Shown here in pieces: positions 53,802-62,499 of a stretch of 64,000 nucleotides of DNA (its first letter is position 1; each line of letters begins with the position of its first letter). This DNA is from Alphaproteobacteria bacterium. Its GTDB lineage: Bacteria > Pseudomonadota > Alphaproteobacteria > Rhizobiales > Rhizobiaceae. A program made the position numbers and the translations under genes. Where the stretch lies: the NCBI GenBank assembly GCA_024742485.1, contig JANSYK010000001.1, positions 620,001 to 684,000 on the forward strand. The letters run 5' to 3'. The notes beneath the pieces are model-generated. The model was not told where the DNA came from. It did not search any database and saw nothing but the letters and a program-made list of their open reading frames with translations.

Positions 53802-54620
53802 TCAGCTTTCGCGCAAAAGCTGATCCATCGAGCGTGACGGTTCCTTGCAGCCTGCCTTGCCGACGACACGCGCCGGCACTCCGGCCACGGTTGTCGCCTC
53901 CGGCACGGGCTGAAGCACGACCGATCCTGATGCGATCCGTGAGCAGCGGCCGATTTCCAGATTGCCGAGGATTTTTGCGCCGGCGCCAATCAGCACCCCG
54001 TTCCGCACTTTCGGGTGGCGATTACCCGGATCCTTGCCAGTACCGCCGAGCGTGACACCATGCAATATGGACACATCATCTCCGATCACCGCGGTCCCGC
54101 CGACAACTAGACCGGTTGCATGATCAAGAAAGATGCCCTTGCCCATGCGGGCGCCCGGATGAATATCCGTCTGAAAGACCTCCGAAGACCGGCTTTGTAG
54201 GTAGAGCGCATAATCGCGACGCCCCTGCTCCCACAGCCAATGGGCAAGCCGGTGCGCCTGAATGGCGTGGAACCCCTTGAAATACAGAACCGGCTCGATG
54301 AAGCGGTCGCATGCCGGATCACGGTCATAGACCGCCTGAATGTCGACCCTCAAAACGGAACTCCAACCCGGCCAGTCCGCCAGCATTTCGTCAAAGGTCT
54401 GGCGCAGCAGGTTCGTCGGCATGTCGGGGTGGTCAAGCCGCTCGCAGACGCGATGGATGACAGCCTCTTCAAGCGTTCTGAAATTCAGTATCGTTGAATA
54501 GTGATAGGTGGCCAGCACCGGATCATTTTCCGCCGCATTGAGGGCTTCCGTCCGGATGGCGTCCCAAATGGGATCCATCGCCTCAACGCGATTGGCTTCA
54601 AGAGCTTTACCTGCAACCAT
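53802..54620 (-). CDS. cysE: Serine O-acetyltransferase
   Basis: A 272-residue cytosolic enzyme making O-acetylserine for cysteine synthesis. The N-terminal helical domain (EALNAAENDPVLATYHYSTI) is followed by the left-handed beta-helix with DHATGLVVGGTAVIGDDVSI and LHGVTLGGTGK carrying the catalytic histidines. The C-terminal tail, SMDQLLRES, does not end in the isoleucine that docks into cysteine synthase in enterobacteria. A strong GGAGGAGG lies upstream. Gene order with DUF3126 is the usual rhizobial one. Confidence 0.95.
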   Translation of the reverse strand: MVAGKALEANRVEAMDPIWDAIRTEALNAAENDPVLATYHYSTILNFRTLEEAVIHRVCERLDHPDMPTNLLRQTFDEMLADWPGWSSVLRVDIQAVYDRDPACDRFIEPVLYFKGFHAIQAHRLAHWLWEQGRRDYALYLQSRSSEVFQTDIHPGARMGKGIFLDHATGLVVGGTAVIGDDVSILHGVTLGGTGKDPGNRHPKVRNGVLIGAGAKILGNLEIGRCSRIASGSVVLQPVPEATTVAGVPARVVGKAGCKEPSRSMDQLLRES

Positions 54621-54741
54621 ACCCGCCTCCTCCGGCGAAGGTCGTTCGACCTTTTGATCTCGACTGGCCCATTGCTGTGCAAGAGCTTATAGCTGCCGAA
54701 ACAACATTCGGTAAAGATAGGCCAGAAATGCCCAAATTCAA

Positions 54742-55560
54742 ATGGAATGTTTGGAAATGAAATCACAACGCACATTTGCAGATGGTGCTCTGACGGCATC
54801 AACGCTTGACAATAAAGGTTACCTGGCGATCAACCGGCCGGACCGCAAAAACGCCTTGAATCAGCGAATGTGGCGGGAAATTCCGCTGGCGCTGGACTGG
54901 CTGAGTGGCCATGCAGACATCAGATGTATTGTGATCAGGGGCGCTGGCGACCGTGATTTTTCGGCCGGCGCCGATATCACGGAGTTCGAAACGGTGCGGC
55001 AGGATCCCGAAACGGCCAGGGAGTATGAATTTTCCAACGCGGCGGCCTTCCGCGCCATTCGATTGTGCCCGATCCCCGTCATTGCGATGATCCGGGGTAT
55101 TTGTTTCGGCGGCGCCTTCGGTCTGGCGGCGGCTGCCGATATTCGACTCGCCAGCAACGACGCGGTTTTTTCGATCCCGGCGGGCCGTCTGGGGCTCGCC
55201 TACCCTGTCGATGCAATCGACGACATCATCCAGGCAGCCGGCCTGCAACTTGCCAGAACGCTGCTCTTCACGGGCAAACGCATGACCGCCAAGGAAGCCC
55301 TGGCCGGCGGTCTCGTCCTGTCGACCTGTCATGGCTCGGATCTCATAGCCCATACTGAAAGCCTTGCCGATGAGATGTGCAGCAATGCACCACTGTCGAA
55401 CCGGGCCTCGAAAGCCGCCATCCGTGCCGCACTCTCCGGCAACTCTCAAGACCGGCTTGTTGCACTCGAATTGGCCGAGGGCACCTTTACAAGCGCCGAT
55501 TACAGCGAGGGCCGCGCTGCGTTTGCCGAGAAACGCCCGCCACGTTTCACAGGGGCCTGA
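54742..55560 (+). CDS. Enoyl-CoA hydratase/isomerase (crotonase) family protein
   Basis: A 272-residue crotonase-fold enzyme. The CoA-binding and oxyanion-hole segments are intact (RDFSAGADITEF and IRGICFGGAFGLAAAADIRLAS). The usual catalytic glutamate segment is changed: where hydratases have a P-E motif this protein has FSIPAGRLGLAYP, so ordinary enoyl-CoA hydration is doubtful and another crotonase reaction is likely. Start is ATG 54742 or ATG 54757. It diverges from cysE and is followed, on the other strand, by two alpha/beta hydrolases. Confidence 0.85.
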   Translation: MECLEMKSQRTFADGALTASTLDNKGYLAINRPDRKNALNQRMWREIPLALDWLSGHADIRCIVIRGAGDRDFSAGADITEFETVRQDPETAREYEFSNAAAFRAIRLCPIPVIAMIRGICFGGAFGLAAAADIRLASNDAVFSIPAGRLGLAYPVDAIDDIIQAAGLQLARTLLFTGKRMTAKEALAGGLVLSTCHGSDLIAHTESLADEMCSNAPLSNRASKAAIRAALSGNSQDRLVALELAEGTFTSADYSEGRAAFAEKRPPRFTGA

Positions 55561-55581
55561 CAAGCCCGGTGCACGTGGAGT

Positions 55582-56439
55582 TCAGACATCATTCTGTAAA
55601 AAATCGAGAATTGCGCTCTGAAAGGCATCATTCCGATCTCCAGCAACCATGTGACCGGCACCCGTGACATCCGCCAGTTTTGCATGGGGCACCAGCGTCA
55701 GAAAATCATCGGCGATATCCGCCGATACCACTTCTGAATTCTGTCCGCGAACCAGCAAGGTCGGCACCGTCAGCGCACGCGCGGCATCCAACCGGTAGTC
55801 TTCTGATGCCACCCGCCCCGAATAGACGGGCCGCGGGCCATTGAGAAATGCTGGGTCCCAGTGCCACCGGTAACGGCCATCGTCACACAGACGAAGATTC
55901 TTGGACAAGCCATCGAGTGATCTTGGCCGGCTGCGATTGGGAAGATAAGCACTGACCGCGTCAGCCGCCTCCTCCACGGTGGCAAAACCGTCCTGCAGCC
56001 GGTCCGACATGAAACCGAGGATCCGCTCAACGCCATCCCGCTTCATCCGTGGTGTGATATCGACAAGAACAAGAGCTTCAAACAGGGATTGCCCGGACTG
56101 GTATTGCGCGATCAAACAGGAAATCCCGCCCAGCGAAGCGCCCACCGCCACCGGCCTGGTACCATATTCCCGCCCCACCGCCAGTCCGACGTGTGTGGCG
56201 TCATCGGCAAAATCGTCAAAGGAATATTCCTTGCCGGCAAGCCAGTCGCTTTCGCCGTGACCGCGCAGATCGACGGTCATCCCCGTCCAGCCGGCATCCT
56301 GAACCGCCCGCGCGCTGGCATTCCAGGCCTGACGGGTCTGTCCACCACCATGAAAAAACACCACTGGCCGCCCGGTTCCGGGAAATAAGGTCGACGCCAG
56401 GCGGTTTTCATGGGCGCCGATGAACTGATCTGGAATCAT
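55582..56439 (-). CDS. Alpha/beta hydrolase
   Basis: A 285-residue serine hydrolase. ATG 56439 is used; the longer frame reaches back into the upstream gene. Family elements: FFHGGGQTRQAW oxyanion region, VDLRGHGESDW, nucleophile elbow GASLGG (serine in the middle), acid in LLVRGQNSEVV and terminal GAGHMVAGD histidine. It is second in a tandem with another alpha/beta hydrolase (31 nt apart). Esterase, thioesterase or dehalogenase-like reactions are all possible. Confidence 0.87.
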   Translation of the reverse strand: MIPDQFIGAHENRLASTLFPGTGRPVVFFHGGGQTRQAWNASARAVQDAGWTGMTVDLRGHGESDWLAGKEYSFDDFADDATHVGLAVGREYGTRPVAVGASLGGISCLIAQYQSGQSLFEALVLVDITPRMKRDGVERILGFMSDRLQDGFATVEEAADAVSAYLPNRSRPRSLDGLSKNLRLCDDGRYRWHWDPAFLNGPRPVYSGRVASEDYRLDAARALTVPTLLVRGQNSEVVSADIADDFLTLVPHAKLADVTGAGHMVAGDRNDAFQSAILDFLQNDV

Positions 56440-56470
56440 GGGCCTAAGCGCCTGTCTTTTTGGCCGGTGT

Positions 56471-57256
56471 TCATGGGTAGAGCGTTTCCTCATAAAATCC
56501 GAGCACAGCCGATTTGAAGATGCGATCGCCAACGGAAAGCATGTGGTCGCGATTTTCGATATGCACTGCCCGCCCATCAGGAAGAGCCGCCGCCAGCCTG
56601 TCCGGCGAGCCGGCGATATCATCCTTGGTTCCCACCGCCACCAGGGCGGGCATTGTCAGCCGATTGAGTTCCGCCGGCGAAACAAGCGTCCGTGATGATT
56701 GAATGCACGCGGCCAGCGCCTTTCGGTCGGAACCGGTCTGGTCCGCGAATGCCCGAAACATGCGTCCACGCTCATCCGTCACATCGTCCAGCGATGGGGC
56801 AAGCAGCGCAGCGGCGATCTTGTCCCATTCGCCCACTCCATCGATCAAACCAGCGCCGAGGCCGCCAAACACAAGTGTGCGGGCCGTTTCTTTCTGCGCC
56901 AACGCCAGGAAAGCGCAAAGCCGCGCACCCATGGAGTATCCCATGATGCCAGCGCTTGCGACACCCAGATGGTCAAGCAAGGCGGCCGAGTCCCCTGCCA
57001 TGATAGGTGGCGTATAGGCGGCGGCATCGTGCGGCTTGTCACTCTCGCCATGTCCGCGATTATCAAGTGCGATGACCCGGTACCCTGCCTCGCTGAGCGT
57101 TCGAACCCACCCGGTAAAGACCCAGTTCACATGGGCCGTCGATGCAAATCCATGGATCAGCAAAACCGGCACACCATCGCGCGGCCCCACATCAAAATAG
57201 GCAATACCGATATCGCCATTGTTGAATCGCGACATGGCAATGCGGTCTATGTTCAT
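56471..57256 (-). CDS. Alpha/beta hydrolase
   Basis: A 261-residue serine hydrolase with the full family set: LIHGFASTAHVNW, LDNRGHGESDKPHD, nucleophile elbow GYSMGA, and the histidine near IENRDHMLSVGD. It resembles proteins often named 3-oxoadipate enol-lactonase-like, but no beta-ketoadipate genes are present. First gene of a two-gene leftward operon with a second hydrolase. Confidence 0.88.
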   Translation of the reverse strand: MNIDRIAMSRFNNGDIGIAYFDVGPRDGVPVLLIHGFASTAHVNWVFTGWVRTLSEAGYRVIALDNRGHGESDKPHDAAAYTPPIMAGDSAALLDHLGVASAGIMGYSMGARLCAFLALAQKETARTLVFGGLGAGLIDGVGEWDKIAAALLAPSLDDVTDERGRMFRAFADQTGSDRKALAACIQSSRTLVSPAELNRLTMPALVAVGTKDDIAGSPDRLAAALPDGRAVHIENRDHMLSVGDRIFKSAVLGFYEETLYP

Positions 57257-57543
57257 TTCGTTTGGCTTCCCGATGGCTGATTTCGATGGTCCCTCATCAC
57301 TGGTTATGGCAAACGAGATACGTTCTCAACCGCTATCGGCCTTGCGTTCCTGTTGAAGTGCTCCAATGCGGCCTCATACAATCTGCCGGGTCGAGATCCC
57401 CCTCTGCTCGATCGAACCGGACAGACAATCGGCCGCCAATTGTCGGACTTGCCAATTTTTTGGCGCAAACAACAAATAGGCTCTACACAATCGACAACCT
57501 TGCGTATATGTTCCGGCAAATCGCGTTAAGATGGAGAGAAGGA

Positions 57544-57789
57544 ATGGCGGGGCACCCTATCCACCATTTTCAAAACGATGCTGGACATCCGACGATCAAA
57601 GTCGGCGTGACGAAGTTCATGTGTGTTGGCGCGAATCCACCCTTCGATCACCCGCACGAATATCTTGATATGGGCGATTCGAGTGAAATCGTTTGCCCTT
57701 ACTGCTCAACGCTTTACAAGTATGACGAGACATTAAACGCGGAGCAGACAGAGCCCGAGGGCTGCCTCTATGTTGCAGCGGCAGTCTGA
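57544..57789 (+). CDS. CHCC zinc-finger domain protein (zf-CHCC)
   Basis: An 81-residue protein of the zf-CHCC family, related to the NDUFS6-type accessory subunit of respiratory complex I. Metal ligands are visible: the FMCVGANPPFDHPHEY segment with cysteine and histidine and the closing VCPYCSTLYKYD. ATG 57544 follows GAGAAGGA very closely; ATG 57508 in frame is an alternative, but the MAGHPIHHFQNDAG start matches the family. It diverges from the hydrolase pair. Confidence 0.88.
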   Translation: MAGHPIHHFQNDAGHPTIKVGVTKFMCVGANPPFDHPHEYLDMGDSSEIVCPYCSTLYKYDETLNAEQTEPEGCLYVAAAV

Positions 57790-57898
57790 CCTGCGCCGAC
57801 CGCTAGACAGGTTCGACATCCATGCGCCTATCGGGGTGCCGTGGAACGTGGTGCCCATTTCATGACGGCCAATTCCTTCCGATGACCGGACCTTCGGA

Positions 57899-59068
57899 AT
57901 GCAACCGGTAATTGCAATCGTCGGCGCTGGCATTGGTGGCCTGACCACGGCGCTTGCATTTGCCAGGCAAGGCGTTGTCGTCAATATCTTCGAACAATCA
58001 GAGCAATTGCGGGAAGTCGGCGCGGGGATTCAACTCTCGCCCAATGCGACCGCCATTCTTGGTGATCTCGGCCTGACGGATGCCCTTGCCGAACACTGGC
58101 ACGAACCTGACGGGATTTCGCTGATGTCGGGAGCCAGCCTGCGCACCCTGACAAGCATTCCCCTGGGATCAATCGCGCGTCAGCGATGGCATAGCCCCTA
58201 TGCGGTCATTCATCGGCCTGACTTGCTGCAAACTCTTTCAGCGGCGCTGAGCAACCACGCCGATTGCAATCTGTTCTTCAATACATCTGTCCCGGCAGTG
58301 CCTGAGGAACAGACCTGTGACGCCCTGCAGGCCATCTCCGGCAACCGACCCGATCTGATTGTTTTTGCCGATGGTGTGTGGTCCCGCAAACGCGACAGTC
58401 TGCCAGGATCATCACCCGCCACTTTCAGCGGCCATGTTGCCTGGCGCACAACGACCACAAACACCGAATTGCCCGAGCTGTTTCCACAGGGATATATCGG
58501 CACCTTTCTGGGACCGGCGTGTCATCTTGTGTGTTATCCGCTCGGCAACAGCGGAGCCGTCAATCTGATCGCGGCAACGCCAGGTGATCCGTCGAGGAAA
58601 CAGTGGGATGAGACAGGGGACCTGAATGTTCTGATTGACCACTTCAAACGCTGGAACCCGAAGATTGTCGATGCACTCAACAATGCAAGCTGGCGGGTCT
58701 GGCCACTGTATGAAGCCCGCAACAGTGCCTGGCAGGATGGATCGAGAACGGTCTTGATCGGTGACGCTGCCCACGCCATGTCACCGCATGCCGCTCAAGG
58801 GGCCGCAATGGCGATAGAGGATGGCGTCGAACTCGCCTATTGCTTTAGTCGGTCGAATGGCGACACGGCAAATGCAATCTCGAACTATGTAGCGACACGA
58901 CAGCCGCGGGTCGACCGGGTGCGCAGGCGGGGTGATCTCAACAAATTCGCCTATCACGCCCGAGGTCCGATACGCATTGCCCGCGACCTGACCTTCAAAT
59001 TGCGCGGCGCGCAGCACCTGGCCGCTGATATGGACTGGCTATACGGATATCGTGCCGGCGAAGGTTAG
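57899..59068 (+). CDS. FAD-dependent aromatic-ring monooxygenase (salicylate hydroxylase-like)
   Basis: A 389-residue group A flavoprotein monooxygenase. It has VGAGIGGLTTALAFARQG for the FAD dinucleotide fold, the REVGAGIQLSPNA segment, the DG motif segment LIVFADGVWSRKR, and GDAAHAMSPHAAQGAAMAIED for the FAD ribityl contact. Close relatives include salicylate 1-hydroxylase and 3-hydroxybenzoate 6-hydroxylase-like enzymes, so an NAD(P)H-dependent hydroxylation of an aromatic or quinone precursor is likely. A single gene; no ring-cleavage genes are adjacent. Confidence 0.88.
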   Translation: MQPVIAIVGAGIGGLTTALAFARQGVVVNIFEQSEQLREVGAGIQLSPNATAILGDLGLTDALAEHWHEPDGISLMSGASLRTLTSIPLGSIARQRWHSPYAVIHRPDLLQTLSAALSNHADCNLFFNTSVPAVPEEQTCDALQAISGNRPDLIVFADGVWSRKRDSLPGSSPATFSGHVAWRTTTTNTELPELFPQGYIGTFLGPACHLVCYPLGNSGAVNLIAATPGDPSRKQWDETGDLNVLIDHFKRWNPKIVDALNNASWRVWPLYEARNSAWQDGSRTVLIGDAAHAMSPHAAQGAAMAIEDGVELAYCFSRSNGDTANAISNYVATRQPRVDRVRRRGDLNKFAYHARGPIRIARDLTFKLRGAQHLAADMDWLYGYRAGEG

Positions 59069-59104
59069 AGCCAGAAATGAGCGCCGGTAAACGATGTTCA
59101 AACT

Positions 59105-59893
59105 CTAATTGAGAATCTGGCTCAGGAACAACTTGGTCCGCTCGTGCTGAGGATTGTCAAAAAAAGCACCCGGTTCGTTTTCCTCGACGATTTGCCCTTC
59201 GTCCATGAAGATCACCCGATTGGCAACTTGCCTCGCAAAGCCCATTTCATGCGTTACGCACAACATGGTCCTGCCCTCTTCGGCAAGGCCTACCATGGTG
59301 TCCAGAACCTCTTTGATCATCTCCGGGTCGAGGGCTGAAGTCGGCTCATCGAAGAGCATGATGCGCGGATGCATGCACAATGACCGGGCAATTGCCACAC
59401 GCTGTTGCTGGCCGCCCGACAATTGTCCGGGATATTTGTTGGCCTGCTCCGGGATCTTGACGCGCTGCAGGAAGTGCATTGCGACCTCCTCGGCTTCCTT
59501 CTTCGGAGTCTTGCGGACCCAGATCGGAGCCAGTGTGCAATTCTCCAAAATCGTCAGATGAGGGAACAGGTTGAAGTGCTGAAACACCATACCAACCTCA
59601 CGCCGGACCTCATCGATCTTCTTGAGATTGTTGGTGAGTTCAATCCCGTCGACAACAATGGATCCGCTCTGGTGCTCCTCCAACCCGTTGATGCAACGGA
59701 TCATGGTGGATTTTCCCGATCCGGACGGTCCGGCAATGACAATGCGTTCGCCCTGCATCACCTTCAGATTGATATCGCGCAGGACATGAAAATCGCCGTA
59801 CCATTTGTTCATGTCCTTGATATCGACCGCGACCTCCGATTCCGAGACTGTCGGTGTCGCCTGGCGGGCATCTGATGCGGACCGGTCTTCCAT
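59105..59893 (-). CDS. Polar amino acid ABC transporter ATPase, AapP/GlnQ-like
   Basis: A 262-residue ATPase. ATG 59893 has AAGGGG upstream. Motifs: GPSGSGKST (Walker A), [15 protein letters not shown] (signature), [10 protein letters not shown] (Walker B). The layout is that of AapP/BztD, the general L-amino acid importer ATPase of rhizobia. It follows an AapJ-like binding protein gene on the same strand (77 nt apart), but the two permease genes expected between them (aapQ, aapM) are absent. It may serve permeases encoded elsewhere. Confidence 0.9.
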   Translation of the reverse strand: MEDRSASDARQATPTVSESEVAVDIKDMNKWYGDFHVLRDINLKVMQGERIVIAGPSGSGKSTMIRCINGLEEHQSGSIVVDGIELTNNLKKIDEVRREVGMVFQHFNLFPHLTILENCTLAPIWVRKTPKKEAEEVAMHFLQRVKIPEQANKYPGQLSGGQQQRVAIARSLCMHPRIMLFDEPTSALDPEMIKEVLDTMVGLAEEGRTMLCVTHEMGFARQVANRVIFMDEGQIVEENEPGAFFDNPQHERTKLFLSQILN

Positions 59894-59970
59894 TCTTTTC
59901 CCCTTACGCCCGCTGGTGAACGGGTCTGTTTTCCCGTCTGGCAATGCAGGCCGGCAACAGCAACCCGGCC

Positions 59971-60990
59971 TCAGCGGATCGGCGGACCATAATGCAAACC
60001 GCCATCAACCCAAAGCGCGTTTTGACCGCGCGTCAGTCCAAGTGCGGTTTCCGCGCCGACATTTCGATCGAAGGTATCAGCATAGTTTCCGACTTCGCGA
60101 ATGATGTTGAAGGCCCATTCCCTACTCAATCCGATCGCTTCACCGAACGCACCTTCCGACCCCAGGAGGCGTTTGACCGGTGGGTTTTCCGCGATCTTCA
60201 TCTCTTCGAGATTGGCCTGGCTCACGCCCAGTTCCTCCGCATCCAGCATCGCGAAATGTGTCCACCTGACAATGTTGATCCACTGGCCGTCACTGTCGCG
60301 TGTCACAGGTCCGATCGGTTCCTTGGAAATACTGTCGGCAAGTATCACGTGAGCTTCGGGATCAGACAATCTGCGGCGGTGCGCCTCAAGTCTTGATGAC
60401 CGATCTGTGTACACGTTGCACTGTCCGGCCTCATAAGCGCCAACCGCATCGCTCACCTTGTCAAATTCAACCAGAACATATTCCATTTTGTTGGAGCCGA
60501 AATAGTCGGCCAGGTTCGATCGGGTGGTCTCATCCGATACGAGACAGATCGAGGCGCCCGATAGTTCGAGGGTCGAATTGATGGCCATATCCTTGTGAAC
60601 AAGAAAGCCCTGGCCATCATAGAAGGTCACAACGGAAAAACTGGTGCCGTGGGCGGCATCGGCGGCCATGGTCCACGTCGAATCGTGCAACAGGATGTCG
60701 ATGTCGCCGGAGCGCAGCGCACCGTAACCCGCTCTCAAGGTGAGCGGCGAGAATCTGGCATTTGATCCGTCGCCAAAAACCGCCGCTGCAACCGCTCGAC
60801 AAAAATCGATATGCAATCCCGACCAGACGTCATCCTGATCCCGTGCTGCAAATCCGGGCTGCTCCGGCGGCACGCCACATCGCAACCACCCTCGATTTTT
60901 GACGTCATCGAGCGTTGCGGCCGACGTCACTCCAGCACCTGTGCCCAGAATGAAAAGGCTGACAAGGACAGACAGCAATGTGTTCAGCAT
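59971..60990 (-). CDS. General amino acid ABC transporter substrate-binding protein, AapJ/BztA-like
   Basis: A 339-residue exported binding protein. ATG 60990 has AGGTGG upstream and starts a signal peptide cleaved after SAA near residue 25. AapJ-type signs: [45 protein letters not shown] and [14 protein letters not shown]. The AapJ family carries an extra C-terminal helical part, seen here around [22 protein letters not shown]. It diverges from metC. The permease genes of the aap system are missing between it and the ATPase gene. Confidence 0.9.
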   Translation of the reverse strand: MLNTLLSVLVSLFILGTGAGVTSAATLDDVKNRGWLRCGVPPEQPGFAARDQDDVWSGLHIDFCRAVAAAVFGDGSNARFSPLTLRAGYGALRSGDIDILLHDSTWTMAADAAHGTSFSVVTFYDGQGFLVHKDMAINSTLELSGASICLVSDETTRSNLADYFGSNKMEYVLVEFDKVSDAVGAYEAGQCNVYTDRSSRLEAHRRRLSDPEAHVILADSISKEPIGPVTRDSDGQWINIVRWTHFAMLDAEELGVSQANLEEMKIAENPPVKRLLGSEGAFGEAIGLSREWAFNIIREVGNYADTFDRNVGAETALGLTRGQNALWVDGGLHYGPPIR

Positions 60991-61284
60991 TGCGCCCACC
61001 TGTTCCGCCGCATTCCGGCATTCTGCTCAAGGAGATATTGCCGACTCATATTACAATCCATGCCCGCCATCGCAGTGGCTATCACATTATCAATTCGGCG
61101 CACGGGTCAAGTCCCGCAGCGTGTTTCCGTGTGTTTCACACCAAAATCCATCGGACCTGTCCAATATCGGTCATCGACGATCGACGATCGGGTTACCGTC
61201 ACCTATCGGAGTTTGCGTCAACCTTTCAATCGTCTTAGTAGATCAAACAGAATTTGTTCAACTCAATGCAGCGCAGGATCCGAT

Positions 61285-62475
61285 ATGGCGAAGCCGACAG
61301 ACAAAGCCGAACTGGGGATCAACACCACCCTCACCCATGCGGGAAACGATCCGAGGGATTTTCACGGATTCGTCAATCCGCCGGTTGTCCATGCCTCGAC
61401 CGTTCTGTTTCCCGATGCAAAAACCATGGCATCGAACAAGCAAAAATATACCTACGGAACACACGGCACGCCAACCACCGACGCGCTGGCGGCTGCCATC
61501 AATGCACTGGAGGGGTCTGCCGGGACCATGATCGTGCCATCTGGCCTGGCTGCCGTCACCATTCCGCTCCTGGCGTTCCTGAAACCGGGTGATCATCTGC
61601 TTGTAGTCGATTCCATCTATTTTCCCACCCGCCGTTTCTGCAACACCATGCTGAGCGATCTTGGTGTCGAGACCACCTACTATGATCCGGCTGTCGGCGC
61701 CGGGATTGAAGCGCTGATGAAGCCCAATACAAAGGTTGTTTTTACCGAGTCACCCGGTTCCAATACATACGAAATCCAGGACATTCCGGCCATTTCAGAG
61801 ATTGCGCACAAACATGGCGCCGTCGTGATGATGGACAACACCTGGGCGACACCTCTGTATTTCAAGGCGCTCGATTTCGGTGTGGACATCACTATCAATG
61901 CCGCCACCAAATACACGTCCGGACATTCCGATGTCCTGCTTGGCCTGGTGTCGGCGACAGCAGAACACTGGAAAACGCTATTGACAGCACAGACCAATCT
62001 GGGTGTTTGCGCAAACTCCGACGACTGCTATCTGGTTTTGCGGGGGCTGCGCACCATGGGCGTGCGCCTGAGCCATCATCAGCATGCGGCGCTTGGCCTT
62101 GCGAAGGATTTGCAGGGCAAAGCGGGTGTGGCGAAGGTTCTGCATCCCGCACTGCCCGATTTTCCCGGGCACGATCTCTGGAAACGCGACTTCAAGGGAT
62201 CAAGCGGACTGTTTTCCATCGTTCTTGACGGTGGCGATAAAGATCACTGGGTCGCCAAAGCACACGCTTTTCTCGACGCCTTGCAAATTTTTGGATTGGG
62301 ATATTCGTGGGGCGGTTTTGAAAGCCTTGCCGTCCTGGTGTCGCTCAAGGACAGAACGATCATACCACCCCCGTCTGAAGGCCCGGTCATCCGGCTGCAG
62401 ATCGGACTGGAGGATCGTGAAGATCTCATGGATGACATCGAACGTGGGCTTGCAGCGGCCAATGCCGTTTCATAA
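61285..62475 (+). CDS. metC: Cystathionine beta-lyase
   Basis: A 396-residue cytosolic PLP enzyme of the Cys/Met metabolism family. ATG 61285 has AGGA upstream; the frame is open much further but without family sequence. Motifs: YTYGTHGTPTTDAL for tetramer contacts, MMDNTWATP for the cofactor aspartate, and NAATKYTSGHSDVLLG with the Schiff-base lysine. The short RRFCNTML and C-terminal SWGGFESLA segments favour the MetC-type lyase over gamma-synthases. It starts 294 bp from the AapJ gene and is followed after 24 nt by a binding-protein gene, probably in one operon. Confidence 0.92.
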   Translation: MAKPTDKAELGINTTLTHAGNDPRDFHGFVNPPVVHASTVLFPDAKTMASNKQKYTYGTHGTPTTDALAAAINALEGSAGTMIVPSGLAAVTIPLLAFLKPGDHLLVVDSIYFPTRRFCNTMLSDLGVETTYYDPAVGAGIEALMKPNTKVVFTESPGSNTYEIQDIPAISEIAHKHGAVVMMDNTWATPLYFKALDFGVDITINAATKYTSGHSDVLLGLVSATAEHWKTLLTAQTNLGVCANSDDCYLVLRGLRTMGVRLSHHQHAALGLAKDLQGKAGVAKVLHPALPDFPGHDLWKRDFKGSSGLFSIVLDGGDKDHWVAKAHAFLDALQIFGLGYSWGGFESLAVLVSLKDRTIIPPPSEGPVIRLQIGLEDREDLMDDIERGLAAANAVS

Positions 62476-62499
62476 GCACGCATGAACGGGAGACACCTG

